Origin: an uncultured Bacteroidota bacterium
GTDB taxonomy: Bacteria; Bacteroidota; Bacteroidia; Chitinophagales; Chitinophagaceae
NCBI GenBank assembly: GCA_903819975.1
Contig: CAIJFI010000006.1
Location: 1 to 64,000 of the forward strand
Reading direction: 5' to 3'
DNA: 64,000 nt
In this document: one piece after another, positions 20,790 through 29,819 of the stretch
Numbering within the stretch: the first letter of the stretch is position 1
Layout: the number at the start of each line of letters is the position of its first letter
Notes under the pieces: model-generated
Database searches by the model: none
Seen by the model: the letters and a program-made list of their open reading frames with translations, nothing else
Told to the model about the DNA's origin: nothing
Made by a program: the position numbers and the translations under genes

Positions 20790-21893
20790 TTATCTCTTAG
20801 TTGGAGCCTGGTATTCAATAATCAATTTTGCATTGGTCTTTAAATTGGTATTAATTAAGATTTCTTCGTTTTGTGCCTCGTCTTTGTAAATTAATAAAGC
20901 TGTATTTGGTGGAACTGAACCTAAATTATTAGCAACAACAATTATCTCATGCACTTTTTGTGTGTCCGAAAAATTTACTTCAACATGTATTGGTTTGTAA
21001 CTTAATCTGTTGTTGTCCATCATCAATTTCTTGTTGTCATAAATCGTGATGGAATCATTATCGATTGTTCCATTATCATATAAGTCAAAACTAAATGTTT
21101 TATTATGCGTGATAATTTTTTTTACAAAATTATTTTCCCTTGAAATTAAAACCCATGGAATAATATTATGTTCTGTTAGTGCTTCTTTTTCTTTTAATAG
21201 CAATGGTTTTGGGTTAGTTGATATTACTTCTATTCGGCCAGCAACATCGCCTTTATTACTTTGGATTATAGTTTGATTGGCTATATTTTTTTTACCAGTA
21301 TCAATTGCCACTAATTGGTTATTTGAAATTGCTATATCAGATTTTAAACTGCTTGTTTCATTTTTTATAGTGATTGACTTTTGCAATTTATTATCCGCAG
21401 GTTTCAATTTTGCGGTTACTTTCTTTTGTATAATTGGAGCAACACTTACAATAGGATCTTCTCTAATTAAATAAACAGTTCCTGTTCCACAATCTTTCCC
21501 ATTAATATCATTTTTTGCCATATAAGTGCCTTGTAATACTTCTTGTCCTTTTATATTACTATAGGTGAGATAATTATTCATTAAACAAGCTTGCATATTG
21601 GGATCTAAATGCAGTAAGTCAAATTTTGTTTCTTGAATATTTAGTAATTGCGTTTGAGGAGTGTATATGCCTTTTGCAATAGCCCTAGCCGAAGAAAAAT
21701 TAGAAAACTTTGTAAGGGTATTGGCGTTTATTTGGTTGTTGCTTCCTGCTAATATATTTATTTCATAAGGGTATGTTTTACCCTCTAAGTCCAAATTAGA
21801 AGTGAAATAACCTACCCATTTCCCACCCAAATTTTGAGATTGGAGGGAGCCAAAAGTGCCAAGAAATAACAATATGAGTATTAAGCGAGACAT
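20790..21893 (-). CDS. Exported protein of unknown function
   Basis: 367 residues. A signal peptide (about 1-19, ending LQSQ) precedes an N-terminal beta-rich domain starting GGKWVGYFTSNLD with two later cysteines. A low-complexity Lys/Thr/Ser linker follows (about 160-235). The C-terminal domain (about 250-365) contains FSFDLYDNGTIDNDSITIYD and NNLGSVPPNTALLIY; I recall this type of C-terminal segment from other uncharacterised Bacteroidota exported proteins, but I know no function. Transcribed alone; it diverges from thrS across a 92-base gap. Confidence 0.65.
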   Translation of the reverse strand: MSRLILILLFLGTFGSLQSQNLGGKWVGYFTSNLDLEGKTYPYEINILAGSNNQINANTLTKFSNFSSARAIAKGIYTPQTQLLNIQETKFDLLHLDPNMQACLMNNYLTYSNIKGQEVLQGTYMAKNDINGKDCGTGTVYLIREDPIVSVAPIIQKKVTAKLKPADNKLQKSITIKNETSSLKSDIAISNNQLVAIDTGKKNIANQTIIQSNKGDVAGRIEVISTNPKPLLLKEKEALTEHNIIPWVLISRENNFVKKIITHNKTFSFDLYDNGTIDNDSITIYDNKKLMMDNNRLSYKPIHVEVNFSDTQKVHEIIVVANNLGSVPPNTALLIYKDEAQNEEILINTNLKTNAKLIIEYQAPTKR

Positions 21894-21985
21894 AAGACAA
21901 ATCTATGTATAAATCTTACTCAAAATCTAAGAATTCATAAGCCACGATTTTTTGTTATCTTTACGCCCATATTTAGATATAAAAC

Positions 21986-23926
21986 ATGGTTCAAATTCAA
22001 TTTCCAGACGGCGCAGTAAGATCCTACGAAAAAGGGATTACTGCATTAGGTATTGCTAAATCCATCAGTGAAGGATTAGCGAAAAAAGTGTTAGCAGCTT
22101 CGGTAAACGGTGAAGTATGGGATGCCACGCGTCCTATTAATACGGATGCTTCATTAAAATTATTGACTTGGGACGACAACGATGGTAAATCTACCTTTTG
22201 GCATTCTTCTGCCCATTTATTGGCAGAGGCTGTAGAAATGCAGTTTCCTGGCGCTAAATTTTGGGTAGGACCTGCTCTTGAAAAAGGGTTTTATTATGAC
22301 ATTGATTTAAACGGTAAAACCTTAAAGGAAGAAGATGTAATTATCCTAGAAAAAAAGATGAATGAATTGGCTAAGCAAGCCAATGAGTATATCCGTAAGG
22401 AAATGACTAAGGCCGAAGCAGTTGCTTATTTCACAGAAAAAGGGGATGAGTATAAATTGGATTTATTATCAGGTTTAGAAGACGGCACCATTACTTTTTA
22501 CACACAAGGTCAATTTACTGACTTATGTCGTGGACCACATATTCCAAACACAGGAGCAATTAAGGCAATTAAAATTACCAATATTGCAGGTGCGTTTTGG
22601 AAAGGAGATGAGAAGAACAAAATGTTGACAAGAGTTTACGGTGTTACATTCCCGAATCAAAAGGAATTAGACGAGTACTTGTTAATGTTAGAAGAAGCGA
22701 AGAAAAGAGACCACAGAAAATTAGGAAAAGAGTTAGGCATTTATACTATGGATGATGATGTTGGACCAGGTCTTCCTTTGTGGATGCCAAATGGTACAAT
22801 CATTATTGAAGAGTTAGAACGTTTAGCGAAAGAGACCGAAGAAGCTGCTGGATACAAACGTGTGGTTACGCCGCATATTGCTAAAGAAAGCATGTACATT
22901 ACGAGTGGTCACTTACCATATTATCAGGATAGTATGTTCCCTCCAATGGAATTGGATGGCACTAAATACTACTTGAAAGCAATGAACTGTCCGCATCACC
23001 ATAAAATATTTGATGCAGAACCAAAGAGCTACAAAGACATGCCACTGCGACTTGCAGAGTATGGTACTTGTTACCGTTACGAGCAAAGTGGTGAGTTGTT
23101 TGGGTTAATGCGTGTACGCTGCTTACATATGAATGATGCGCATATTTATTGTACTAAGGAACAATTTGCTCAAGAATTTAAGGCTGTAAACGAAATGTAT
23201 TTGAAGTATTTCAAAATCTTTGGAATTGACAAATATGTAATGCGTTTAAGTTTACATGATCCAGCAAAATTGGGTCAGAAATATATTAATGAACCAGAAC
23301 TTTGGTTAGAAACTGAAGCAATGGTGCGCGCAGTATTAATTGAAACAGGAACGCCGTTTGTAGAAGTACAAGACGAAGGTGCTTTTTATGGACCAAAAAT
23401 TGACGTACAAATTTGGAGCGTAATTGGTAGAGAATTTACTTTAGCTACCAATCAAGTTGACTTTGCACAAGGAAAACGTTTCAATTTGAATTTTACTAAT
23501 AAGGATAACGAACCAGAGACACCTTTAATTATTCACCGTGCGCCATTAGGTACCCACGAGCGTTTTATTGGTTTCTTATTAGAGCATTATGCAGGTAAGT
23601 TCCCAATATGGTTAGCGCCACTTCAAGTTAAGGTTTTGCCAATCAGTGATAAGTTCATGCCATATGCACAGGAAGTATTTGCCGAATTAAAGAAAGCTGG
23701 TGTACGTGTTGAAATTGATGATCGCAACGAAAAAATTGGTAAAAAAATCCGTGATACCGAAATGATGAAAGTACCTTATATGTTGGTTATTGGAGAGAAA
23801 GAAGTGGCTGAAAGCAAACTTTCTGTTCGTCGCCAAGGAAAAGGGGACTTGGGAATGTTAGACAAAGCAGCATTCTTAGCTAAGGTGGTAGAAGAAATTG
23901 CTGAAAGAATGGCGCCGGAAGCTTAA
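21986..23926 (+). CDS. thrS: Threonyl-tRNA synthetase
   Basis: 646 residues, normal length. It attaches threonine to tRNA-Thr. Domains in order: N-terminal TGS domain (about 1-62), the editing domain with HSSAHLLAEAV and the later TDLCRGPHIP zinc-like motif (about 65-225), the class II catalytic core (about 240-535) and the anticodon-binding domain (about 540-646). The catalytic zinc ligand C335 lies in MNCPHHH, and the motif 2 arginine in CYRYEQSGELFG. A weak -7-like TATCTTTA lies 22 bases upstream of the last base before ATG. infC follows 42 bases downstream, the conserved thrS-infC order. Confidence 0.98.
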   Translation: MVQIQFPDGAVRSYEKGITALGIAKSISEGLAKKVLAASVNGEVWDATRPINTDASLKLLTWDDNDGKSTFWHSSAHLLAEAVEMQFPGAKFWVGPALEKGFYYDIDLNGKTLKEEDVIILEKKMNELAKQANEYIRKEMTKAEAVAYFTEKGDEYKLDLLSGLEDGTITFYTQGQFTDLCRGPHIPNTGAIKAIKITNIAGAFWKGDEKNKMLTRVYGVTFPNQKELDEYLLMLEEAKKRDHRKLGKELGIYTMDDDVGPGLPLWMPNGTIIIEELERLAKETEEAAGYKRVVTPHIAKESMYITSGHLPYYQDSMFPPMELDGTKYYLKAMNCPHHHKIFDAEPKSYKDMPLRLAEYGTCYRYEQSGELFGLMRVRCLHMNDAHIYCTKEQFAQEFKAVNEMYLKYFKIFGIDKYVMRLSLHDPAKLGQKYINEPELWLETEAMVRAVLIETGTPFVEVQDEGAFYGPKIDVQIWSVIGREFTLATNQVDFAQGKRFNLNFTNKDNEPETPLIIHRAPLGTHERFIGFLLEHYAGKFPIWLAPLQVKVLPISDKFMPYAQEVFAELKKAGVRVEIDDRNEKIGKKIRDTEMMKVPYMLVIGEKEVAESKLSVRRQGKGDLGMLDKAAFLAKVVEEIAERMAPEA

Positions 23927-23968
23927 CATTGACTATCTTTACTAACTTAAACAACGTTTTAATAATTA

Positions 23969-24550
23969 ATGGCATTACCGAACAGAGGACCCAGATTTAA
24001 CCCAAGGTTTCAAAGACAACAAGAACCAGAGCATCGTATCAATGATCGTATAAGAGTACCAGAAATACGATTGGTTGGTGATAACATCACCGTAGGAGTT
24101 TACAACACGCAAGAAGCGCTGAAAATAGCTGCAGAACAAGGTTTGGACCTAGTAGAGATTTCTCCAACAGCCAATCCTCCTGTATGTAAAGTAATCGATT
24201 ACAAGAAGTTTCTTTACGAGAAAAAACGTAAGGAAAAAGAGATGAAAGCGAACTCAAAACAATCAGAGATTAAAGAGATTCGTTTCACTCCTGGAACCGA
24301 TGATCATGACTTTGACTTTAAAGCAAAACACGCCGAAAAGTTCTTACAAGATGGAAATAAAGTAAAAGCTTACGTTCAATTTAAGGGTCGTGCTATCATG
24401 TTCCAAGATCGTGGTCAATTGCTTTTATTGAAATTTGCTGAAAGATTAGCCGAAGCAGGTACTTTAGAAAGTATGCCAAAGCTAGAAGGAAAGAGAATGT
24501 TTGCCATTTTCCAACCAAAAGCAGGTGGTAAAAAGAAGCCAACAGCTTAG
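23969..24550 (+). CDS. infC: Translation initiation factor IF-3
   Basis: 193 residues. IF-3 binds the 30S subunit and checks start-codon pairing. The N-domain (INDRIRVPEIRLVGDN, then GLDLVEISPTANPPVCKVID) and C-domain (IKEIRFTPGTDDHDFDFK, KVKAYVQFKGRAI) are both intact. A basic, Arg/Gln-rich leader of about 20 residues precedes the N-domain. The start is a plain ATG, not the rare AUU used for self-regulation in E. coli, so that control mechanism is not visible here. A terminator lies about 52 bases after the stop, before rpmI. Confidence 0.97.
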   Translation: MALPNRGPRFNPRFQRQQEPEHRINDRIRVPEIRLVGDNITVGVYNTQEALKIAAEQGLDLVEISPTANPPVCKVIDYKKFLYEKKRKEKEMKANSKQSEIKEIRFTPGTDDHDFDFKAKHAEKFLQDGNKVKAYVQFKGRAIMFQDRGQLLLLKFAERLAEAGTLESMPKLEGKRMFAIFQPKAGGKKKPTA

Positions 24551-24601
24551 TTTTTAAACATTGAATCAGCTAAATGACTGATTTTCAATATAGATTTTGT
24601 C

Positions 24602-24628
24602 AAAAGCCTCGATTTTCGAGGCTTTTTT
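24602..24628 (+). terminator. Terminator between infC and rpmI
   Basis: AAAGCCTCGA / TCGAGGCTTT stem with a 3-base loop and six T. It would end thrS-infC transcription just before a new promoter. Confidence 0.85.
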
Positions 24629-24630
24629 CT

Positions 24631-24660
24631 TTGCTATATTAGCTACAAGTACTACCTTTG
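24631..24660 (+). promoter_or_regulatory. Promoter of rpmI-rplT
   Basis: TTG at 24631-24633, exactly 19 bases, then TACCTTTG at 24653-24660. This matches the Bacteroidota -33 TTG / -7 TAnnTTTG consensus. The predicted start near 24667 gives a leader of about 74 nt before rpmI. Confidence 0.7.
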
Positions 24661-24666
24661 CCATCC

Positions 24667-24740
24667 ATTTCCCACAAGGCTCAACAAGTGTCTCGCCCGT
24701 GCAAGACCGCCAGTAGGGAGTAATCGATAAGATTATAATA
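24667..24740 (+). promoter_or_regulatory. Candidate regulatory leader of rpmI-rplT
   Basis: This short leader is locally richer in G+C than its surroundings and has a possible GTCT...AGAC stem at 24690-24707. In other phyla the L20 protein represses this operon by binding such a leader. Whether this one is an L20 site is inference only. Confidence 0.35.
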
Positions 24741-24941
24741 ATGCCAAAAGTAAAAACTAACTCAAGCGCAAAGAAGCGTTTTAAAGTTACTGGAACTGGT
24801 GAAATCACCTTCCAAAAAGCGTTCAAAAGACACATCCTTACAAAGAAATCAACTAAGCGTAAAAGAGCAATGAGAAAGAAAGGTTTAGTTGGATCAACTA
24901 ACAAGGACTTCGTTCTACGTTTATTAAGATTAAAAGGATAG
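24741..24941 (+). CDS. rpmI: 50S ribosomal protein L35
   Basis: 66 residues, highly basic, starting [20 protein letters not shown] and containing the L35 family's [12 protein letters not shown] segment. It is part of the large ribosomal subunit. It has its own promoter after the infC terminator and is followed 96 bases later by rplT. The intergenic stretch between the two has another short GTCT-TGT-AGAC inverted repeat (25004-25014). Confidence 0.97.
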   Translation: MPKVKTNSSAKKRFKVTGTGEITFQKAFKRHILTKKSTKRKRAMRKKGLVGSTNKDFVLRLLRLKG

Positions 24942-25037
24942 ACCACAATAGTTATCCGATTGATTAATTTCAGTTATCAAACATTTAAATTAACCGAGTC
25001 GTAGTCTTGTAGACGTAGATTCAAAAAAATATTAATT

Positions 25038-25385
25038 ATGCCACGTTCAAAAAATGCCGTTGCATCTAGAGCAAGAAGAAAAAAGATTTTAGATCAAGCT
25101 AAAGGCTTCTATGGTAAACGTAAAAACGTATATACCGTTGCCAAAAACGTATTAGAGAAAGGTTTGACTTATGCTTATGTAGGTCGTAAATTAAAGAAGC
25201 GTGAATACCGTACTTTATGGATTGCACGTATTAACGCAGCAGTAAGGGAAGAAGGATTGACTTATAGCCAATTCATCAACTTGCTTGCTAAGAAAGGTTC
25301 TGATTTGAACCGTAAAGTATTGGCCGATTTAGCTATGAACGAGCCAGCTACTTTCAAAGCTTTAGTACAAAGCGTAAAGGGCTAA
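25038..25385 (+). CDS. rplT: 50S ribosomal protein L20
   Basis: 115 residues, basic, with the L20 signature [20 protein letters not shown] and an N-terminal Arg/Lys-rich extension ([20 protein letters not shown] region). It binds 23S rRNA early in assembly and in several bacteria represses its own operon. It is last in the rpmI-rplT unit, with a strong terminator 20 bases after the stop. Confidence 0.98.
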   Translation: MPRSKNAVASRARRKKILDQAKGFYGKRKNVYTVAKNVLEKGLTYAYVGRKLKKREYRTLWIARINAAVREEGLTYSQFINLLAKKGSDLNRKVLADLAMNEPATFKALVQSVKG

Positions 25386-25404
25386 TCCCCTCTTAAATGA
25401 TATG

Positions 25405-25437
25405 AAAAAAACCTCGAGTATTTCTCGGGGTTTTTTT
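25405..25437 (+). terminator. Terminator after rplT
   Basis: ACCTCGAG / CTCGGGGT stem (one G-T pair), 5-base loop, then seven or more T. Confidence 0.85.
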
Positions 25438-25507
25438 ATGCTCAATATGCGTTCAAAGAACTATTTTTGTGTTCTTAAAAATTACAGCTAACAACCCTGC
25501 TTAAGCA

Positions 25508-26944
25508 ATGAACAATACCTATACCTCCCTGGTAGAACAAACCTTCCACTTTCCACAAGAAGGCTTTGATAAAAATGACAATGGTTATTTGGAGTTCAAC
25601 GGTTTGGATTTAAAAGCAATAATCGAAAAACATGGTACGCCTTTAAAATTAACTTACTTGCCAAAAATTGGCATGCAAATTAATAAGGCAAAAAAAATGT
25701 TTGAAGACGCTTTTAAGAAACATAAATACGAAGGGCAATATTTTTATTGTTACTGTACTAAAAGTTCACACTTTTCATTTGTAGTAGAGGAAGCTTTGTC
25801 ACATGGAGTACATTTGGAAACTTCATATGCTTATGATATTGAAATTATCAATCAATTATATAAGCGTCGTAAAATAAATAAGGATTTGTTTATTATTTGT
25901 AATGGGTATAAACAAAAAACATATACTAGTAGAATTACTAAATTAATTAATACTGGTTTTAAAAATGTAATACCTGTATTAGATAATGTAGAAGAATTAC
26001 AATTTTACAAACGTAATGCAAAGCAACCTTTTAAAGTGGGTATTCGTGTTGCAGCGGAGGAAGAGCCAAGTTTTCCATTCTATACTTCACGCTTAGGCAT
26101 TCGTGCAAAAGATATTTTAGAATTTTATGTTGACGAGATTGAAGGATATGAAGACAAGTTTCAATTAAAGATGTTACATATCTTTTTAAACAAAGGGATT
26201 AAAGATGATATCTACTACTGGTCTGAATTAAATAAAATCATTAACTTATATTGTCAGTTAAAGAAAATTTGTCCTGAATTAGATTCAATTAATATTGGTG
26301 GTGGATTCCCAATTAAGCACTCATTGGGATTTGAATATGATTATAGTTTCATGATTAATGAAATTGTATCAAATATTAAGAAAGCTTGTAAAAAAGCAAA
26401 AGTGCCAATGCCAAATATCTATACCGAGTTTGGAAGTTATACAGTAGGTGAGAGCATGGCGCATATTTATAAAGTATTAGCTGAGAAAAAACAAAACGAT
26501 AGAGAGTGTTGGTATATGATTGATTCTTCTTTCATTACTACGCTTCCAGATACATGGGGTATTGGTGAGAAATTCCTGATGCTTCCCGTGAATAAATGGG
26601 AAAACGACTATCAACGTGTAGTTTTAGGTGGTATTACCTGCGATAGCCATGATTACTATGATTCGGAAGAACACATTAACGAAGTATTCTTGCCTAAATT
26701 AAAGGACGCAGAGAAGGGCGACAAGGCCGAGGAGAATAGTGAGCCATTATATGTAGGTTTCTTCCATACAGGGGCATACCAGGATCAAATAAGCGGATAT
26801 GGTGGTATTAAGCATTGCTTGATTCCTTCACCTAAGCATGTGATTGTAGAAAAGGATCAAAAGACGGGAAAATTAGTGGATTGGGTATACGCAAAAGAAC
26901 AATCTGCACAAAGCATGTTAAAAATATTAGGCTACTTACGCTAA
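25508..26944 (+). CDS. Arginine decarboxylase, alanine-racemase-fold (fold III) PLP enzyme
   Basis: 478 residues. It resembles the fold III decarboxylases (SpeA/ornithine/diaminopimelate type). Visible features: the PLP-binding lysine K85 in YCYCTKSSHF, the phosphate-binding GGGFP, EFGSYTVGES, and the C-terminal TCDSHDYYD motif where Cys and Asp complete the second subunit's site. It is shorter than the E. coli-type SpeA (about 630 residues). The arginine assignment rests on similarity to Bacteroidota proteins so annotated and on the agmatine-using genes aguB-aguA 4 kb downstream; a carboxynorspermidine- or lysine-type substrate cannot be excluded. A terminator follows 22 bases after the stop. 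Confidence 0.78.
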   Translation: MNNTYTSLVEQTFHFPQEGFDKNDNGYLEFNGLDLKAIIEKHGTPLKLTYLPKIGMQINKAKKMFEDAFKKHKYEGQYFYCYCTKSSHFSFVVEEALSHGVHLETSYAYDIEIINQLYKRRKINKDLFIICNGYKQKTYTSRITKLINTGFKNVIPVLDNVEELQFYKRNAKQPFKVGIRVAAEEEPSFPFYTSRLGIRAKDILEFYVDEIEGYEDKFQLKMLHIFLNKGIKDDIYYWSELNKIINLYCQLKKICPELDSINIGGGFPIKHSLGFEYDYSFMINEIVSNIKKACKKAKVPMPNIYTEFGSYTVGESMAHIYKVLAEKKQNDRECWYMIDSSFITTLPDTWGIGEKFLMLPVNKWENDYQRVVLGGITCDSHDYYDSEEHINEVFLPKLKDAEKGDKAEENSEPLYVGFFHTGAYQDQISGYGGIKHCLIPSPKHVIVEKDQKTGKLVDWVYAKEQSAQSMLKILGYLR

Positions 26945-26965
26945 CTATATAGTTTTCAACCTATT

Positions 26966-26996
26966 AAGGCCTTAATACCACATTAAGGCCTTTTTT
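26966..26996 (+). terminator. Terminator after arginine decarboxylase gene
   Basis: Perfect 11 bp stem AAGGCCTTAAT / ATTAAGGCCTT with a 5-base loop and a run of T. Confidence 0.88.
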
Positions 26997-27112
26997 GTGC
27001 CATAAAGTCTGCAAAATGAACAAAAAACAGGGTCAATTTTGCCAAGATGGCGTGAAAACAAATTTGTAAGGCATTTTGAAAATCCCTAATTTTGATTCAA
27101 ATAGAAGAAGAT

Positions 27113-27529
27113 ATGTACCCAGCAGAGATAGTTTTACCAATGAAAGCAGAATTAGTTGATAATGGTTTTGAAGATTTAACCACAGCTAGTGATGTTGAAA
27201 GTGCAATTAAAAATGATGGCACTACTTTGGTTGTTATTAATTCTGTTTGTGGTTGTTCAGCTGGTGCTTGTCGTCCTGGTGTTTTAATGGCTGTAGCTAA
27301 TGCAACTGTTAAACCAGATAGAATCACAACTAGCTTTGCAGGATTTGATTTGGAAGCGGTAAATAAAGTAAGAGAGTATCACTTGCCTTACCCTCCATCT
27401 TCTCCAGCTATCGCACTATTTAAAAACGGAGAATTAGTAAGCATGGTTGAAAGACATCATATTGAAGGGACTCCAGCTCAAGTTATAGCACAACACTTAA
27501 TTTCATTGTTTAACCAACATTGTAATTAA
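27113..27529 (+). CDS. Bacilliredoxin (BrxA/BrxB, YphP/YqiW family)
   Basis: 138 residues from the ATG at 27113 (MYPAEIVLPMKAEL), which matches family N-termini better than the upstream in-frame TTG at 27092. It has a thioredoxin-like fold with the family's CGC active site (C46-G-C48 in NSVCGCSAGACRPG) and the REYHLPYPPSSPAIALF segment. Bacilliredoxins remove bacillithiol from protein cysteines after oxidative stress. The bacillithiol gene bshB1 lies 2.3 kb downstream, supporting that role. An extra Cys (C53) follows the motif. Probably transcribed alone, between two terminators. Confidence 0.9.
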   Translation: MYPAEIVLPMKAELVDNGFEDLTTASDVESAIKNDGTTLVVINSVCGCSAGACRPGVLMAVANATVKPDRITTSFAGFDLEAVNKVREYHLPYPPSSPAIALFKNGELVSMVERHHIEGTPAQVIAQHLISLFNQHCN

Positions 27530-27576
27530 TAAAAAATATTAAAGGTTTTTTGTTTTTAGATGGGTTAGTAAAATAC

Positions 27577-27606
27577 GGCCGCACTTTCTAGTGTGGCCTT
27601 TTTTTT
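27577..27606 (+). terminator. Terminator after bacilliredoxin gene
   Basis: GGCCGCAC / GTGTGGCC stem with a 6-base loop, followed by eight T. Confidence 0.85.
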
Positions 27607-27660
27607 AGGCTTAAATCAAAAATTCTAAGTAACATTGCAATACTCAATTCAATAAGAAAT

Positions 27661-28821
27661 ATGTATCCTAATTTATATTATTTAGTTCAAGACTTGTTAG
27701 GGTTAAAACTCAATGCGCTTAAGTTGGTAAATTCCTTCGGATTCTTTGTAGCATTGGCTTTCGTGGCATCTGGCTATGTTTTATATAATGAATTAAAACG
27801 TAAGGAAGCCTTAGGTGAATTTACTGCAATCCAAGAGACTTTTATGGAAGGAGCACCTGCAAGTATAAGTGAATTGATAACAAGTTTTTTCTTTGGTTTT
27901 TTATTCGGATTTAAAATTGTTGGAGCATTTGTAATTGAAAATGCATTAAATAACACACAAGCATTTATTTTGTCATTGCAAGGCAGTTGGGGAGCTGGCA
28001 TTTTAGTAGGCGCTATCATGGCATTTTTAAAGTGGAAGGAAAAGGATAAAGTAAAATTAGCTAAGCCAGAATCTAGATCTTTAATGGTATGGCCACATGA
28101 TAGAGTTGGAGATATTGTATTACAAGCAGCTCTGTGGGGATTTCTCGGAGCGAAAATTTTTCATAACCTAGAGAATTTAGATGACTTCGCTAAAGATCCA
28201 ATTGGATCTCTAATTTCTTTTAGTGGCTTAACATTTTATGGCGGATTAATTTTAGCAACAATTGCAATAATTATTTATATACGCAGGTATAAAATTCGTG
28301 TAATTCATTTTGCAGATGCGATGGCACCAACAATGTTATTTGCATATGCAGCAGGAAGAATTGGATGTCATATGAGTGGTGATGGAGATTGGGGAATTCC
28401 TAATTTGAGCCCTAAGCCGTTTTCTTGGTTGCCCGATTGGATGTGGGCTTATACCTATCCTCATAATGTGGTTAATGAAGGAGTTAATATTTCGGGCTGT
28501 ATTGGGAATTATTGTAACCAGCTTCCAGTCCCAGTGTATCCGACTACTTTTTACGAGATCATAGGTACTTTTATCTTATTTGGGATTATGTGGATGATGC
28601 GTAAACGTATCTCTCAGCCAGGTATTTTGACGGGGATGTACCTCATTTTTGCAGGTTCAGAACGTTTCTTGATAGAGAAAATAAGGGTAAATAACAAGAT
28701 TCATTCCTTACCTTTTGAGCCAACTCAAGCAGAATTAATCTCAACTTTCTTAATTTTGGCTGGGATTGTGTTTTTGGTGTTTTCCAAAAAGTGGTTCCCT
28801 AAATCTATTTCAAACGCTTAA
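27661..28821 (+). CDS. lgt: Prolipoprotein diacylglyceryl transferase
   Basis: 386 residues with about seven to eight membrane segments. It transfers diacylglycerol from phosphatidylglycerol to the lipobox cysteine of prolipoproteins at the inner membrane. The Lgt signature AAGRIGCHMSGDGDWG is clear, as are the conserved FYGGLI and the terminal GSERFLIEKIR region. The protein is about 100 residues longer than E. coli Lgt, with extra N-terminal hydrophobic sequence and a Cys-containing loop after the signature (ISGCIGNYCNQ), as in relatives from this phylum. yajQ follows 11 bases later, so they are likely co-transcribed. Confidence 0.93.
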   Translation: MYPNLYYLVQDLLGLKLNALKLVNSFGFFVALAFVASGYVLYNELKRKEALGEFTAIQETFMEGAPASISELITSFFFGFLFGFKIVGAFVIENALNNTQAFILSLQGSWGAGILVGAIMAFLKWKEKDKVKLAKPESRSLMVWPHDRVGDIVLQAALWGFLGAKIFHNLENLDDFAKDPIGSLISFSGLTFYGGLILATIAIIIYIRRYKIRVIHFADAMAPTMLFAYAAGRIGCHMSGDGDWGIPNLSPKPFSWLPDWMWAYTYPHNVVNEGVNISGCIGNYCNQLPVPVYPTTFYEIIGTFILFGIMWMMRKRISQPGILTGMYLIFAGSERFLIEKIRVNNKIHSLPFEPTQAELISTFLILAGIVFLVFSKKWFPKSISNA

Positions 28822-28832
28822 AATCTAATTAT

Positions 28833-29324
28833 ATGCCATCATTTGACATTGCTAGTTCGGTAGACGTCCAAACCTTGGACAATGCCATTAATGTAGTTAA
28901 AAAGGAAATTACTAATCGATTCGATTTCAAGGGAATACACGTCGTGATTGAATTAAATAAAAAAGACTATTTGGTTAAATTAGAGTCTGATTCTGAGATG
29001 AAAGTGCAACAAATTGTAGATGTTATATTAAGTAGGTCAATCAAGCAAGGAATAGATGCCAATGCATTTGACTTGTCTAAAGAACCACAGCCGAGTGGTA
29101 AAATCTTTAAAAAAGATGTCCCTGTTAGAAACGGACTAAAGCAGGATGATGCTAAAAAAATTGTAAAGTATATCAAAGACAAGGGACTAAAAGTACAAAC
29201 AGCTATCATGGATGATATTATACGTGTTACAGGTAAGAAAATTGATGATTTACAGGAAGTTATAGCTGCTTGTAGAACTGAAAATTTTGGCGTGCCTTTG
29301 CAGTACATTAATATGAAGTCCTAA
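28833..29324 (+). CDS. yajQ: YajQ family nucleotide-binding protein
   Basis: 163 residues, full length. It begins MPSFDIASSVDVQTLDNA and has the family's TNRFDFKG, IKQGIDANAFDLS and VTGKKIDDLQEVIAA segments, giving two ferredoxin-like half-domains. Family members bind nucleotides, and in Xanthomonas a homologue is a cyclic di-GMP effector; the role here is unknown. It lies 11 bases after lgt. A separate promoter for L31 begins 24 bases after the stop. Confidence 0.93.
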   Translation: MPSFDIASSVDVQTLDNAINVVKKEITNRFDFKGIHVVIELNKKDYLVKLESDSEMKVQQIVDVILSRSIKQGIDANAFDLSKEPQPSGKIFKKDVPVRNGLKQDDAKKIVKYIKDKGLKVQTAIMDDIIRVTGKKIDDLQEVIAACRTENFGVPLQYINMKS

Positions 29325-29347
29325 TTTTAGTTATAGACCTTAAAAAT

Positions 29348-29378
29348 TTGGCAAAAAGGGCGTTTTAGCCTAATTTTG
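29348..29378 (+). promoter_or_regulatory. Promoter of L31B gene
   Basis: TTG at 29348-29350, 20 bases, then TAATTTTG at 29371-29378. This is a good Bacteroidota-type promoter. The predicted start near 29385 leaves about 50 nt of leader before the ATG at 29434. Confidence 0.65.
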
Positions 29379-29433
29379 CGACCTATTCAATAATTGTACG
29401 GCAAAAACCGTGCTTCCTTAAAAATTCATTATA

Positions 29434-29685
29434 ATGAAACAAGGTATCCACCCAGAAGCTTATCGCTTTGTAGTTTTTAAAGACATGAGTAATGGTACTG
29501 CTTTCTTAAGCAAATCAGCTGCTCAAACTAAAGAAACAATTTTGTTTGAAGACGGTAACGAATATCCAGTTATTAAATTGGAGATTTCAAACACTTCACA
29601 TCCTTTTTACACTGGTAAAAACATGTTAGTGGACACTGCTGGTCGTATCGACAAATTCAACAAGCGTTACGCGAAAAAAGCATAA
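29434..29685 (+). CDS. rpmE2: 50S ribosomal protein L31, type B
   Basis: 83 residues. It begins [20 protein letters not shown] and ends with [16 protein letters not shown], the L31 type-B pattern. The zinc-binding CxxC of type A L31 is absent. In bacteria with both types, the B form replaces the A form under zinc shortage; I cannot tell whether a type A gene exists elsewhere in this genome, and Bacteroidota often carry only type B. It has its own promoter and terminator, so it is monocistronic. Confidence 0.95.
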   Translation: MKQGIHPEAYRFVVFKDMSNGTAFLSKSAAQTKETILFEDGNEYPVIKLEISNTSHPFYTGKNMLVDTAGRIDKFNKRYAKKA

Positions 29686-29723
29686 AAGCCGACTTTATAA
29701 AAGTCACATTTTATACCATATTA

Positions 29724-29758
29724 AACCCTTTCTTGCTTTTAGTAAGAAAGGGTTTTTT
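29724..29758 (+). terminator. Terminator after L31B gene
   Basis: AACCCTTTCTT / AAGAAAGGGTT stem with a 9-base loop and six T. Confidence 0.85.
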
Positions 29759-29819
29759 GTCAAATACAACTACTAGAGCAGTCATTAATACTTAACTTTG
29801 TTATCCTTAACTTTAGATA

